IMG/VR virus record: IMGVR_UViG_3300027593_000199
Span: 1-63,465 of that record
Source: a virus
Direction: 5' to 3' (one strand)
DNA: 63,465 nucleotides
In this document: piece after piece, positions 48,210 through 56,857 of the stretch
Layout: each line of letters starts with the position of its first letter
How positions within the stretch are numbered: the first letter of the stretch is position 1
The notes under the pieces: generated by a model
The model's database searches: none
What the model saw: only the letters and a program-made list of their open reading frames with translations
What the model was told of the DNA's origin: nothing
Made by a program: the position numbers and the translations under genes

Positions 48210-48354
48210 TTTGTGCTTTGATTTCTCGCATTGCTAAAATTACATCAACAGGAAGGTCAAACAATTTCCTTAGATAGACATAAGCTGTCTTAACAGTTAA
48301 TAGAATTATTGAGAGGAATAATACCCATGTAAAGTTTATTAGGAAGCCGATCAT
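48166..48354 (-). CDS. Small membrane protein
   Basis: 62 aa from the ATG that follows the helicase stop (TAATATG). One span (IGFLINFTWVLFLSIILLTV) and a charged Lys/Asn-rich tail. Overlaps the metallopeptidase start by 44 nt. Function unknown. Confidence 0.65.
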   Translation of the reverse strand: MIGFLINFTWVLFLSIILLTVKTAYVYLRKLFDLPVDVILAMREIKAQNENKDKKVQRQDTD

Positions 48355-48355
48355 A

Positions 48356-49744
48356 TTAACTAAATGTGCTAAACGCATCTTTGAATTTACTCTTTTCTGA
48401 TTTTAGTCGTAGTCCAGTATCAGACTTATCAAATACGGGACCATCATCAACTACATCTTCTTGAGCGCTCTGTTCTACATCATACAGCCTCATTTTAGAT
48501 TTATCAACGCCTATAACAAATCTTCTATGAATACCTGGATCACCAAAACGGTTCTTTAACTGCTTGACCATAAATTGGTTTAGTTCTTGTAACTCCTCTG
48601 AACTTATTAGTGCGACCATAAAGTCAGCAGTGGCTGGTAAACCAAAGGACTCTGATGTATCTTCTAACCCAAGATCACTACTTGTAAAACCACTTCTGGT
48701 TGTCTGAGTAGCTGTAACTATGGGTACATCAAACTCGACAGCAAGACCACGAAGTTCTTCTGCAATTGCCTTAATGTATGTATATGAGTTTACATTCGCC
48801 CCATATTTTAATCTTGAAGATACACATATGTTTAGATAGTCGATATAGATTATATCTGGTTTGAAGTTTCTCTTTAACTTTAACTCATTGAGAAGATGGC
48901 GCATATGTCCAGCACCAGCAGAAGCTGTAGGATACTCTTTAATAATCAACTTACCATTAGTCTTCTCACGAACACGATCAATTTTCTTTTGATATGAATC
49001 ACGAGGTAGCAGTGATAAATCATCTACCGTAACATTGAGCATGTTAGCATCAATACGTTCTGCAATACGCTCTTCAGCCATCTCCATTGTTACATAAAGA
49101 ACATTAAGACCTTTGGAAAGGTTAGATGCAGCACAATGACACATGAAGAGAGACTTACCAACACCAGTACCAGCAAGTACAACATTAAGAGTTTTATTCG
49201 GTAGTCCACCTTTGGTAATCTTATTAAAGTACTCCAAGTCAAAAGGGACACGTTTTTCTTTCTTATGGTAAAAGTCATATCGGGAATCATAGTCTTCTAA
49301 GAAGTCATGTCCGATATGTGAATCGAATGATACAGCAAGAGCATCAGACAGCAGCTGTGGTATTGCTCCCTTACTATGTGCATCCTTATCACCATCAAGA
49401 ATCTGGATCGATTTCATGACAGCATTATAGATTGCTTTATCTTGACAGAACTTCTCTGTCTGATTAACTAGCCACTCCATGTTAGTGTTAGGAGTATCAT
49501 CCAACTCACCAACCATTGTTTCTAACTCACTAAAGTAACCAGCTATCTCTCTATTATTATCAAGCTCGATAATGAGAGCTTCTTTAGTTGGGAACTTGTT
49601 ATACTCCTTAACAAACCCATCAATGCCTTCATATAGAGCTCTTACAGTTTTATCCTGAAAGTATTCAGACTTTAAAAAAGGAATGGCCTTGCGGCCATAC
49701 TCCTCATTATTTAATAGGCTGGAAAGTATTAGTTTCTCTATCAT
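48356..49744 (-). CDS. 41: Replicative DNA helicase (T4 gp41 / DnaB-type)
   Basis: 462 aa, near T4 gp41 (475). N-terminal DnaB-like helical domain, then the RecA core: Walker A AGTGVGKS (191-198), Walker B DIIYIDYLNI, and the TATQTTRSGFTSSD sensor loop with an arginine finger candidate in GDPGIHRRFVIG. Hexameric helicase that unwinds lagging-strand DNA and binds primase. In the operon polymerase-UvsX-gp41. Confidence 0.94.
   Translation of the reverse strand: MIEKLILSSLLNNEEYGRKAIPFLKSEYFQDKTVRALYEGIDGFVKEYNKFPTKEALIIELDNNREIAGYFSELETMVGELDDTPNTNMEWLVNQTEKFCQDKAIYNAVMKSIQILDGDKDAHSKGAIPQLLSDALAVSFDSHIGHDFLEDYDSRYDFYHKKEKRVPFDLEYFNKITKGGLPNKTLNVVLAGTGVGKSLFMCHCAASNLSKGLNVLYVTMEMAEERIAERIDANMLNVTVDDLSLLPRDSYQKKIDRVREKTNGKLIIKEYPTASAGAGHMRHLLNELKLKRNFKPDIIYIDYLNICVSSRLKYGANVNSYTYIKAIAEELRGLAVEFDVPIVTATQTTRSGFTSSDLGLEDTSESFGLPATADFMVALISSEELQELNQFMVKQLKNRFGDPGIHRRFVIGVDKSKMRLYDVEQSAQEDVVDDGPVFDKSDTGLRLKSEKSKFKDAFSTFS
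49674..49700 (-). terminator. Terminator-like hairpin near the start of gene 41
   Basis: Stem ATGGCC/GGCCAT with a GCAA tetraloop, then TCCTTTTTT on the minus strand, 45-70 nt inside the helicase gene. It could end uvsX messages or be coincidental. Confidence 0.35.
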
Positions 49745-49889
49745 ATTGTTCCAATGTAATTACACGAGTACCACTAGGTGTTTTTCCAAGATAGTCAAGT
49801 AGTTCTCTGTCATTAAAGAAGTACCTGAATCCTTCTGCATTACTCTGACTCAGAAACTTGATCTTGTACTGCTCCGACTTGGGATCCAT
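49707..49889 (-). CDS. Hypothetical 60-aa protein
   Basis: 60 aa from the ATG with AAGGAA upstream; it overlaps the ends of both uvsX and gene 41 (50 and 38 nt), the deepest overlap in the replication block. Sequence MDPKSEQYKIKFLSQSNAEG then FRYFFNDRELLDYLGKTP suggests a small alpha-beta domain. Function unknown; coupling suggests a helicase or recombinase partner. Confidence 0.68.
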   Translation of the reverse strand: MDPKSEQYKIKFLSQSNAEGFRYFFNDRELLDYLGKTPSGTRVITLEQYDRETNTFQPIK

Positions 49890-50895
49890 AACTATATTCC
49901 TTCTTTGCACATTCTTCAAGTTGATCTAAGATTTCTTGGGTGAAGTAGTTAGCAGGGTTAGTGTTGATCTCCTTACCAAATACTTTACGACCATCAGGGA
50001 GCTCATACCGTGTGGATACTTTCTTAATGATGTTGTACTTCTCTGCTAGTTCTAATAAACCAAAGTAGCGATCTAAGCCTTTGTCGTAAGTAAGTAACAC
50101 AGTTGCGTCTTGGTTCTCTTTTGAGAGTCTGGACTTGTATGTTTTGATTTTAATTTGGTTACCGATGATGTCACCATCTCCATCCTTTTCTTTCTTTTTG
50201 GAGAGCATAGCAATAGTGCTGGCAGCATACTTGAGACCTGTTCCGCCTCCGAGTTCTTTTGTGGGTACATAGGATCCAATCACTTCATAGACATGGTTAG
50301 TAACTAGCATTGGTACTTTCACCTTTGCCAACTTCAATGTCAGAACACGGAAAGCAGCTTTAATGACTTGCGACTTTGTCATATCCCTAACATCTTTACC
50401 ATCAAGAGAATCTTCCATCTCTTTTGATGTTGATAGTAATCCTAAGCTATCCAGAACGAACATCATCTTTGGACGAGTATCTTCTGGCTGCTTCTCATAA
50501 GCCTCTATTAACTTTAAGGCATGAGTCTTAAACTTTTGTATGGTATCTGGTTCTGCGATAATGACACGTGTAGTATCAATACCACGTGATTCCATCATTG
50601 CTTTCGTGACTGCTGCTTCGGTGTCGTAGTATACGACTGCTGCGTTTGGGTTCTTGTCAAGGAAGGCTCTAACGATACCAAGTACGAAGAAAGTTTTACC
50701 AGTAGCGGACTCTCCTGCAAAAGCAGTAATTTTGTTATCAGGTACGCCGCCATAGATGCTACCAGAGAGAAGAGCGTTGAGAATATAGCTGCCAGTATCA
50801 ATACAACCAGAATACTCAGCACTACCACCGCCGTCACTGGCCAAATAAGTATCCTCATCACCAATCTCCTTAATCAAACTTTTCAAAAAACTCAT
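49840..50895 (-). CDS. uvsX: UvsX RecA-like recombinase
   Basis: 351 aa (T4 UvsX 391). Walker A AGESATGKTFF (61-68), Walker B MMFVLDSLGLL, and the L2-like GGGTGLKYAASTI region. Catalyses strand exchange for recombination-dependent replication and repair. Position beside gene 41 is the normal T4-like order. Last residues overlap the 60-aa gene. Confidence 0.94.
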   Translation of the reverse strand: MSFLKSLIKEIGDEDTYLASDGGGSAEYSGCIDTGSYILNALLSGSIYGGVPDNKITAFAGESATGKTFFVLGIVRAFLDKNPNAAVVYYDTEAAVTKAMMESRGIDTTRVIIAEPDTIQKFKTHALKLIEAYEKQPEDTRPKMMFVLDSLGLLSTSKEMEDSLDGKDVRDMTKSQVIKAAFRVLTLKLAKVKVPMLVTNHVYEVIGSYVPTKELGGGTGLKYAASTIAMLSKKKEKDGDGDIIGNQIKIKTYKSRLSKENQDATVLLTYDKGLDRYFGLLELAEKYNIIKKVSTRYELPDGRKVFGKEINTNPANYFTQEILDQLEECAKKEYSYGSQVGAVQDQVSESE

Positions 50896-50898
50896 ACT

Positions 50899-51120
50899 TT
50901 ATCCTTTACTCTTAGGTGCAAAACGCTCCGAGGCTGTAAAACCCAATCCACCAATCACAATGTAAACCATCGTATCATATAAAAACTGATCAATCTTTAG
51001 TCCCCATCCTAAATTGGCAATGAATGCTATACTACATAAAATGAATGCAAAGAAGGTAATGGTTCGTTTACTACTGATCTCGCCGTCACCATCTCCTAAC
51101 ATACTACTAAAGAAACTCAT
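50899..51120 (-). CDS. Small two-span membrane protein, possible holin
   Basis: 73 aa, two hydrophobic segments (ITFFAFILCSIAFIANLGWG and TMVYIVIGGLGFTASERFAP), basic end. Small two-span proteins of this sort are common holins or antiholins, but it lies in the replication operon rather than the lysis region. ATGA coupling to 51117. Confidence 0.6.
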   Translation of the reverse strand: MSFFSSMLGDGDGEISSKRTITFFAFILCSIAFIANLGWGLKIDQFLYDTMVYIVIGGLGFTASERFAPKSKG

Positions 51121-52019
51121 GTTATCTTCCTTATCTGATTTTTATCTATCGTTACCTTACTACGGTTAATCTTTCCAGTCAACTCTTGTAACTTCTTGTG
51201 ACGTATCTCAGCAGCTTTGTCGATACCCTGTTCAAGATTATATCTTCTTGTTGTATTCATCTTGTTGATACGCTTCTGTCTAACCAATCCGTTATTAGCA
51301 GCAATCAATAACAACACTGCTAGCGGATCAAAAACAGTGACGATAATGATGATGACCCATCGTACCGTTTTCTCCAGAAACGAATCATCAGCCCTGTCCA
51401 CAAAGAGCTCTGCGATATACTTGATAGGACCGACCTCCTTCTCAATAGATTTAACTTGCGAGACAAGTGGGGCTTTCTCAACATTAAGTTTCCCGACCTC
51501 TGCTTGTAGAGTCGAAATCTCTTCCATGATTCTGCTACGTTCCTTCTGTTGGGAGCGTCTGATTGCAACTGCTCTCTCTGCACCCTTCGAGTCTTCTGTC
51601 CGTGCCATGACCTGTTCAACCGCCTGGTCAAACTGTTTAAGAAGTGTGCGATTGGCATCGATGTTTTCATTTATAGCCTTTATCTTCTCTTCGTAGATAC
51701 CTAGCTTAGCAGATACGTCACTTACAGATGCTGCTTGCTCTAAGTGTGCCTTTGATAGATATCCAAAAGTTCCCATTGATGTAATAATCATCAGTATTAT
51801 GATTGATGCAACGAGGTAATATCTGATGACGGCTGGAGCAGCTTTCCAGTTTCGATATGTCCATGATGTGGCAACCACCTTAGCTGCCTCCAACATTGAA
51901 CCCATTACAACAACAGGCCAAAAGGACGCAGCAAAGATAGCTGTCAAGCCAAGTATGGAAAAGTAGGCTGCTACAGAGGATAAACCAACGGCAACCAATA
52001 GGGCTAGGTAGTTAATCAT
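51117..52019 (-). CDS. Membrane protein with large coiled-coil domain
   Basis: 300 aa. Three spans near residues 3-24, 27-46 and 68-88, a 110-residue coiled coil (residues 95-205, AERAVAIRRSQQKERSRIME), then a fourth span (VRWVIIIIVTVFDPLAVLLL). The coiled coil would lie on one side of the membrane between spans. I recall relatives in T4-like aquatic phages without function. Superinfection or envelope effects are possible. Confidence 0.72.
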   Translation of the reverse strand: MINYLALLVAVGLSSVAAYFSILGLTAIFAASFWPVVVMGSMLEAAKVVATSWTYRNWKAAPAVIRYYLVASIIILMIITSMGTFGYLSKAHLEQAASVSDVSAKLGIYEEKIKAINENIDANRTLLKQFDQAVEQVMARTEDSKGAERAVAIRRSQQKERSRIMEEISTLQAEVGKLNVEKAPLVSQVKSIEKEVGPIKYIAELFVDRADDSFLEKTVRWVIIIIVTVFDPLAVLLLIAANNGLVRQKRINKMNTTRRYNLEQGIDKAAEIRHKKLQELTGKINRSKVTIDKNQIRKIT

Positions 52020-52311
52020 TTTCGACTATTTTGTTTACCTTTGCAATGAATGTGGTCATCTTCTTAGTCCTATCTGGCCAGTAGATATATTCCTTACTAT
52101 CATCTTTCTGCAGATTCATTAACAGAGGCATAATTAGTTTATAAAGAGCCTCCAGTTTATCTTTATACTCTTTGGAAGTCAACGATAATTCTTCTTCCTT
52201 CTGTTGAACTTGTTGTTGGAGCTGACGCTCCATTGATCTCAGTTCATCTTCGCTTACAGCTGAAAAGCCAAAGTCGTTACTATCATCTAACTCTATACTG
52301 ATTTTAGCCAT
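52012..52311 (-). CDS. Conserved phage hypothetical protein
   Basis: 99 aa from the ATG with AGGA upstream, just after the polymerase stop. DDSNDFGFSAVSEDELRSME, a Gln/Glu-rich coiled coil, then IMPLLMNLQKDDSKEYIYWP: a pattern I recall beside gene 43 in other T4-like phages. Function unknown. Confidence 0.75.
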   Translation of the reverse strand: MAKISIELDDSNDFGFSAVSEDELRSMERQLQQQVQQKEEELSLTSKEYKDKLEALYKLIMPLLMNLQKDDSKEYIYWPDRTKKMTTFIAKVNKIVEND

Positions 52312-52318
52312 TGTAGTC

Positions 52319-54850
52319 CTATCCAAAGAATTGTTCTAGTGTTGCTCTACGGGTTTCGTTTATATCCCAGCCAATAACATCAAGGATACCTTTGATTGGA
52401 TCCAGGAACGACTTTTCGAATTGGATGTCGTAGTCAATGTAAGGTTCTATTTCGAACTCTCTGGGAATTGCTGATGCACAAGAAATAACTGTATCTCTTG
52501 CTGGGTTTGGTGTTTTTAGATATGCAAACTTGATTTTATCACCATCTCTTATGACCTGATATTTATTATCTAAATTACGTTCCTTCAATAGGTTATTATA
52601 TATCAGAGAGCCCTTCACATGGATTGGTGTAGACTTCTTGTATATTGAAGCAGGGTCTTGCCACTTCTTCATATCTCTTACTGATCTTGGGAAAGCAATA
52701 TCTTCAAAAGGTAAGAGCATGTACTCTTGTTTGAAATCTTTAACGAACTTCTTCATAGCTGGTTCATCTTGATTCATAATTACATCAAGAGCCTTCTTGA
52801 AGTTCTTTCTACAGATAGATGGTGTAGATGATCTGACAGCCTCAATACCTTGCATCTTTAACTTGGGCTGAGCATACGCAACGCCTTCGTTATTGTATAC
52901 GTTAAGAATGTAATGCTTCTTACCTGTCCATATTCCTTTGTTAGCAATCGCTTCACGCTTCATGATCATCTTCTGTTTCATTACAAGCATGTAATCTGCT
53001 AGTTCACCAAAAGTGTTATCAATGAATGGCTGTAGCTTCTTTTCACAAACATCATCTAAGAACTTGACAACCTTTTGATGATCGGTACCATCTTCAAACG
53101 TAGTCTTTACCAATCTATCAAGCCGGATATACATGGAGTCCGTATCACAGGCAATTACATAATCCTCATTATCCGTTTTGAATATCTTGTTTAAGTATTG
53201 GTTAATATTCTTTTCCATCCAACGAATGGATAGTTGACCAGACATTGTAATAGCTTCTGCGAGATCACGTTGATACCATCTAAAGTATACATTACCAAGA
53301 GCACCATAAGCAGAGTTTAATTGAATCTTCTTTGCCATCTGCATATTGTTACAACGTGCAATCTCATTCTCTAGCTCACGTGTTGGACTCTTCTCATATA
53401 ACTTCTTTGCTTCGATCATTCTCTTCTTCCATGCAGAACGATCGTTATACATTGTTTCCATAAGCTCTGCTAAGAAACCAACACTCTCTTTAGAGAAGAT
53501 AGCACCGTTAGGAGTGATCGTACAGTTATTCTCTTTCAGCTTTTGTTGTAGCTCATCACCCATTCCACGATCAAGCATTCGCTCTATTGTAATGTCTTCC
53601 TTCATAGCTACAAAGGTATCAGGACTAATATTGTACTGCATGATCAAATGCGGATAGAGAGAGTTCAAGTCGAACGAGCAAACCCAATCATGTAACCCAA
53701 CCTGTGGATCTTTGACGTAAGCTCCAACAATAGGACCAAGTTCTTTATCAACAGCACTACGATGTTCCAACTCAGGTCTCTCAACGTTAGGTACGATGAT
53801 ACCACGATCCATCAAGTAGTTTGTAATGATGATATCCCAGATACGGACAGTAGTGAACGTATCGGCGTAGTTTACTTTAGCATCATAAGCAATAGCAAAT
53901 ACTTGCTCGATGAACTTCAGCTTCTCTTCTAGCTTATCAACAAGAACAACGTCGTGGATGTTATAGTCTACAAACTTTTCAAAGTTCTGCATATAGAAAT
54001 CATGCATAGTCTCATACTCAGAATAGTCTAGCTTCTTTTCACCAAGTTCATACTCTGCAATATGATCTAACTTATATGATTCTTGTGGAGTGTATGAGAA
54101 CTTCTTATAGAGTGCTAAGTAATCAAGAACAGCAATACCATTCAACTCATATACGACAAGGTTACTATCACCACCAACAGCGCGCTCCCATACCATTCCC
54201 CATGGTGATAGTCTATCTGCTTCTTTCTTACCAAGTATGTTTGTGATTCGACGATACAGATAAGGTATATCGAAGTACTCAATATTCCAACCAGTAACTA
54301 CATCTGGTTTCCATTTAGAAGAATTCCATATCATAAGGAACTTGGTTAGAAGATCAACCTCATTCTTACATTGGAAGTAGGAAACATCTTCTGACTTTGG
54401 AGTGTAAGGTCTGGTACCAAGTACTACCACTTTACCCTTCTTACGAATAGATAAAGTAATGATTTCTTTGTCAGCCAACTTATGGTCAGGGAAGCCACCC
54501 TGTGTAGATGTTTCGATATCGAGTGACACTACAGATATCTGATCAACATCGTAGTTCACCTCACCTTGGTAGAAATCATAGATTGCTTGATATGTGAAGA
54601 GGTTGGATCCATGGATTTGGAATCCATCAACACCAGCGTAAGTTTTAATAAACTCTTTAGCTATCTTGACACTATCAAAGTCCATACGGGATACATGCTT
54701 CCCATCTAGAGTCTTGTATTTTGTTGGTTTGTTTGAATTGACAAATAGGTATGGCTGATAGGGTGCTTTCAACTCAAAGCGTTGACCGTTGTTATACCCA
54801 CTCGTATAAACATTATCACCAGCAACAAACACATTAGTATAGAAACGCAT
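52319..54850 (-). CDS. 43: DNA polymerase, family B (T4 gp43)
   Basis: 843 aa (T4 898). 3'-5' exonuclease motifs: Exo I VVSLDIETS (Asp111, Glu113), Exo II VTGWNIEYFDIPYL, Exo III YNIHDVVLVDKL. Polymerase motifs: A DLNSLYPHLI, B KKIQLNSAYGALGN, C CDTDSMY. The short C-terminal end carries the clamp-binding region LEQFFG expected by analogy with T4. TTGAAG/TATAAT promoter upstream. Confidence 0.97.
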   Translation of the reverse strand: MRFYTNVFVAGDNVYTSGYNNGQRFELKAPYQPYLFVNSNKPTKYKTLDGKHVSRMDFDSVKIAKEFIKTYAGVDGFQIHGSNLFTYQAIYDFYQGEVNYDVDQISVVSLDIETSTQGGFPDHKLADKEIITLSIRKKGKVVVLGTRPYTPKSEDVSYFQCKNEVDLLTKFLMIWNSSKWKPDVVTGWNIEYFDIPYLYRRITNILGKKEADRLSPWGMVWERAVGGDSNLVVYELNGIAVLDYLALYKKFSYTPQESYKLDHIAEYELGEKKLDYSEYETMHDFYMQNFEKFVDYNIHDVVLVDKLEEKLKFIEQVFAIAYDAKVNYADTFTTVRIWDIIITNYLMDRGIIVPNVERPELEHRSAVDKELGPIVGAYVKDPQVGLHDWVCSFDLNSLYPHLIMQYNISPDTFVAMKEDITIERMLDRGMGDELQQKLKENNCTITPNGAIFSKESVGFLAELMETMYNDRSAWKKRMIEAKKLYEKSPTRELENEIARCNNMQMAKKIQLNSAYGALGNVYFRWYQRDLAEAITMSGQLSIRWMEKNINQYLNKIFKTDNEDYVIACDTDSMYIRLDRLVKTTFEDGTDHQKVVKFLDDVCEKKLQPFIDNTFGELADYMLVMKQKMIMKREAIANKGIWTGKKHYILNVYNNEGVAYAQPKLKMQGIEAVRSSTPSICRKNFKKALDVIMNQDEPAMKKFVKDFKQEYMLLPFEDIAFPRSVRDMKKWQDPASIYKKSTPIHVKGSLIYNNLLKERNLDNKYQVIRDGDKIKFAYLKTPNPARDTVISCASAIPREFEIEPYIDYDIQFEKSFLDPIKGILDVIGWDINETRRATLEQFFG

Positions 54851-54872
54851 GTAGCCTCACTTAAAACAACCA

Positions 54873-54901
54873 TTATACAGCAAAAATAATATTACTTCAA
54901 C
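54873..54901 (-). promoter_or_regulatory. Sigma70-like promoter (TTGAAG/TATAAT)
   Basis: TTGAAG, 17-nt spacer, perfect TATAAT, 23 nt before the gene 43 start. It overlaps the end of the 54892-55182 gene. Confidence 0.72.
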
Positions 54902-55182
54902 GATCCTGCAGAAGCGATCTGAATACCAGAGCCGAACATCTTGTTATAGTTGTTTCGAAGATCTATAGATGGTTCAAAGGATGTGATGATATGCTCATTC
55001 TTAAATGAGAACTTACTTTCCTCTGCATATGGAGCAAAGGGATACAGGGACATACCAACCCCAGTTTGAGTAGGTACTAGTTGAACAACACCAACGTTTG
55101 TGAGTGTAACATATGCTGGTTGAATCTCAATCTCACCAATAATTTCTTCACCGGTGATTAATTTGATTACTGCGATTGTCAT
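54892..55182 (-). CDS. Sm-like (LSm-fold) small protein
   Basis: 96 aa. IKLITGEEIIGEIEIQPAYV followed by LTNVGVVQLVPT fits the two-motif beta pattern of Sm/LSm folds. Proteins of this kind are conserved in T4-like aquatic phages. It could bind RNA or assemble into rings, which is inference. Stands between two expressed units. Confidence 0.68.
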   Translation of the reverse strand: MTIAVIKLITGEEIIGEIEIQPAYVTLTNVGVVQLVPTQTGVGMSLYPFAPYAEESKFSFKNEHIITSFEPSIDLRNNYNKMFGSGIQIASAGSLK

Positions 55183-55193
55183 TATGATTCCTT

Positions 55194-55220
55194 AATTAAG
55201 AGGGGACACGAAGTCCCCTC
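55194..55220 (-). terminator. Rho-independent terminator
   Basis: Stem GAGGGGAC/GTCCCCTC with a TTCGT loop, followed by TTAATT on the minus strand. Ends the hsp20 operon. Confidence 0.75.
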
Positions 55221-55226
55221 GTTCAG

Positions 55227-55382
55227 TTAAATCATACCCCTACGTTGTAGAAGTGTGATACGTCTTTCGACATCATAGTGATCTTTGGACTCTGCTAAGT
55301 AGTCCTCGATCTCTTTCCTATATTGCGGAGTAAATGTTTTCTTGACCCATGACCAAAATTCGTCGATGGTTACAGAACTCAT
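55227..55382 (-). CDS. Hypothetical 51-aa protein
   Basis: 51 aa, charged and helical (MSSVTIDEFWSWVKKTFTPQ then YRKEIEDYLAESKDHYDVER). ATG overlaps the hsp20 stop (ATGA), so it is translationally coupled to the chaperone. Missed by usual length cut-offs. A chaperone partner role is speculation. Confidence 0.65.
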   Translation of the reverse strand: MSSVTIDEFWSWVKKTFTPQYRKEIEDYLAESKDHYDVERRITLLQRRGMI

Positions 55383-55906
55383 TTATCCTCCACTAGGTAC
55401 TCTTTTGAAGTTGGAGTCTTTTCGTTGATTGGAATAGACTTAGGCTTCTTGTGCTCAGGAATAATCCTTTCCAAGAATACTTTAAGCATACCGTTCAACA
55501 GTTCAGCATTCTTAACTTCAACTTGATCGTTGAGAACAAATGTACGAGTGAACGCACGATTTGCAATACCCTTCCAAAGATACATTGCATCTTCTTTGGT
55601 TTCGTTTTCGGCACCATCAGTAAGACCAGTGACGATTAGTTTATCATCTTCAAGATCAATCTTAATGTTCTGTTTTGCGAAACCAGCAACAGCAAGCTCA
55701 ATCTCATAAGAGTTATCGTCTGTCTTCTTAATGTTGTACGGTGGGTAGTTAGGAATGTTTTTTGTTACTTCGTCGTGCAGTTTAGCCATCTTATTGAAAG
55801 ACTCGTCGAAACCAACGAAGAACTTATCAATATCTTTTGTACCAAGTTTGAAACCGGGACCGAAAGCAATGGAATTAGCTAATGCAGAAAATGCGTCTTT
55901 AGTCAT
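55379..55906 (-). CDS. Hsp20/IbpA-like small heat-shock protein
   Basis: 175 aa. Alpha-crystallin domain: NYPPYNIKKTDDNSYEIELA then VAGFAKQNIKIDLEDDKLIV and YLWKGIANRAFTRTFVLNDQ. C-terminal I-x-I-type motif KSIPINE. Holdase chaperone that keeps unfolding proteins soluble; common in T4-like cyanophages. Its promoter appears to be both early and late type. Confidence 0.92.
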   Translation of the reverse strand: MTKDAFSALANSIAFGPGFKLGTKDIDKFFVGFDESFNKMAKLHDEVTKNIPNYPPYNIKKTDDNSYEIELAVAGFAKQNIKIDLEDDKLIVTGLTDGAENETKEDAMYLWKGIANRAFTRTFVLNDQVEVKNAELLNGMLKVFLERIIPEHKKPKSIPINEKTPTSKEYLVEDK

Positions 55907-55937
55907 GAAGACCTCCTATTAAGCAAGGTTAAAATAA

Positions 55938-55967
55938 ATTGAAGTGTACCCCCGAAGGCAGTACACT
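55938..55967 (-). promoter_or_regulatory. 5'-UTR hairpin with UUCG-like loop upstream of hsp20
   Basis: Stem AGTGTAC/GTACACT with an inner TGCC-TTCG-GGGG segment lies at the predicted 5' end of the hsp20 transcript. It may protect the message or affect initiation. Confidence 0.5.
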
Positions 55968-55969
55968 CC

Positions 55970-56000
55970 TATTTATACATCAGTCACATCTGGAAGTCAA
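55970..56000 (-). promoter_or_regulatory. Overlapping early and late promoter
   Basis: TTGACT at 55995-56000, 17-nt spacer and TATAAA at 55972-55977; the same bases also spell a perfect TATAAATA (55970-55977). It reads as one sigma70-like and one T4 late promoter sharing the -10. Confidence 0.7.
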
Positions 56001-56737
56001 CTTTTTATTGATTCTACGTGTAAATTTGCTACAATAAACTCTTTGACAAGGGAGCTGCGTACGATGTCATCAACTTCGAACTCCACGTTTCTGAATGATG
56101 GCATTCTGTTGATAACCTCTACAAAGTCTCTGAGGCCAGATTGATCATGCCTTTTACATAGATCTGTCTGTTTAAAATCACCACAAAATATAATCTTTGA
56201 TCCTTCTCCAACTCGAGTTATAATTGAACTCAACTCTTGGAAGGTCATATTCTGGCACTCATCAACAATAATTACTGAATTGTCTATAGTGATACCACGA
56301 ATGAAAGATGTAATCATAAATTCAATATTCTTTTGTTCAACTAGTCTTTCATATGCTTGTTCAGTTTGGAATAGGTCTTGACAGATTGCTTTGTAGGGAG
56401 CAAGATATACGTCAGTCTTCTCTTTCTCATCTCCTGGTAGATGTCCAATTTCTCTTGAAGGTACTACTGATCTTACTAATACTACCTTATCGTATGTGTT
56501 ACTTTTATCCATCACCTCTTCTAATGCTTTGTAGAGTGCAATGAATGTCTTTCCTGTACCAGCTGCACCGTGCAGCATGATTGCTTGTGTTCCTTGTTTG
56601 TAGAGGTCGAAGAATTTGGATTGGTTTTTTGTTAGGGGTTCAAATGTCAGAAGATCGTCGATTCTAAGTTTGAGCTTTCTTCTTGGTTGATCAGGGAGAT
56701 GATGAATGGAGGCTTCAGCAAGTCGTGCTTTTTTCAT
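55997..56737 (-). CDS. phoH: PhoH-like P-loop ATPase
   Basis: 246 aa with Walker A HGAAGTGKT (56-64) and Walker B IIVDECQNM. PhoH family is common in marine phages of many types; linked to phosphate stress in hosts, although function in phages is unclear and some members are RNA helicase- or ribonuclease-associated. No KH or PIN domain is visible. The 124-nt upstream region carries a terminator. Confidence 0.93.
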   Translation of the reverse strand: MKKARLAEASIHHLPDQPRRKLKLRIDDLLTFEPLTKNQSKFFDLYKQGTQAIMLHGAAGTGKTFIALYKALEEVMDKSNTYDKVVLVRSVVPSREIGHLPGDEKEKTDVYLAPYKAICQDLFQTEQAYERLVEQKNIEFMITSFIRGITIDNSVIIVDECQNMTFQELSSIITRVGEGSKIIFCGDFKQTDLCKRHDQSGLRDFVEVINRMPSFRNVEFEVDDIVRSSLVKEFIVANLHVESIKS

Positions 56738-56765
56738 GCGCTGTCCTTCTTGTTAGAGTTAAAAA

Positions 56766-56800
56766 CAAAAAAGGCGCATAGACTTTCGCCTGTGCGCCTT
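56766..56800 (-). terminator. Rho-independent terminator in front of phoH
   Basis: Stem AAGGCGCA/TGCGCCTT with inner GGC-GAAA-GTC and six T downstream. It lies between a late promoter (56858) and phoH, so it may give a short RNA or attenuate phoH. Confidence 0.85.
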
Positions 56801-56812
56801 CTCCTACTACTG

Positions 56813-56833
56813 CTATGCTTCTTTAATGTGCAT
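56813..56833 (-). CDS. Possible leader peptide MHIKEA
   Basis: Six codons (ATG to TAG) with AGGA seven nt upstream, ending about 13 nt before the terminator stem. Length and position are those of an attenuator leader, but nothing else supports it. Confidence 0.25.
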   Translation of the reverse strand: MHIKEA

Positions 56834-56857
56834 ACAATAATCCTGTGGTGTTTTTAG

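Noticed and set aside
55200-55220. Replication-origin hairpin
   Set aside because: It is a terminator-type stem at the end of a gene; nothing else origin-like lies nearby.
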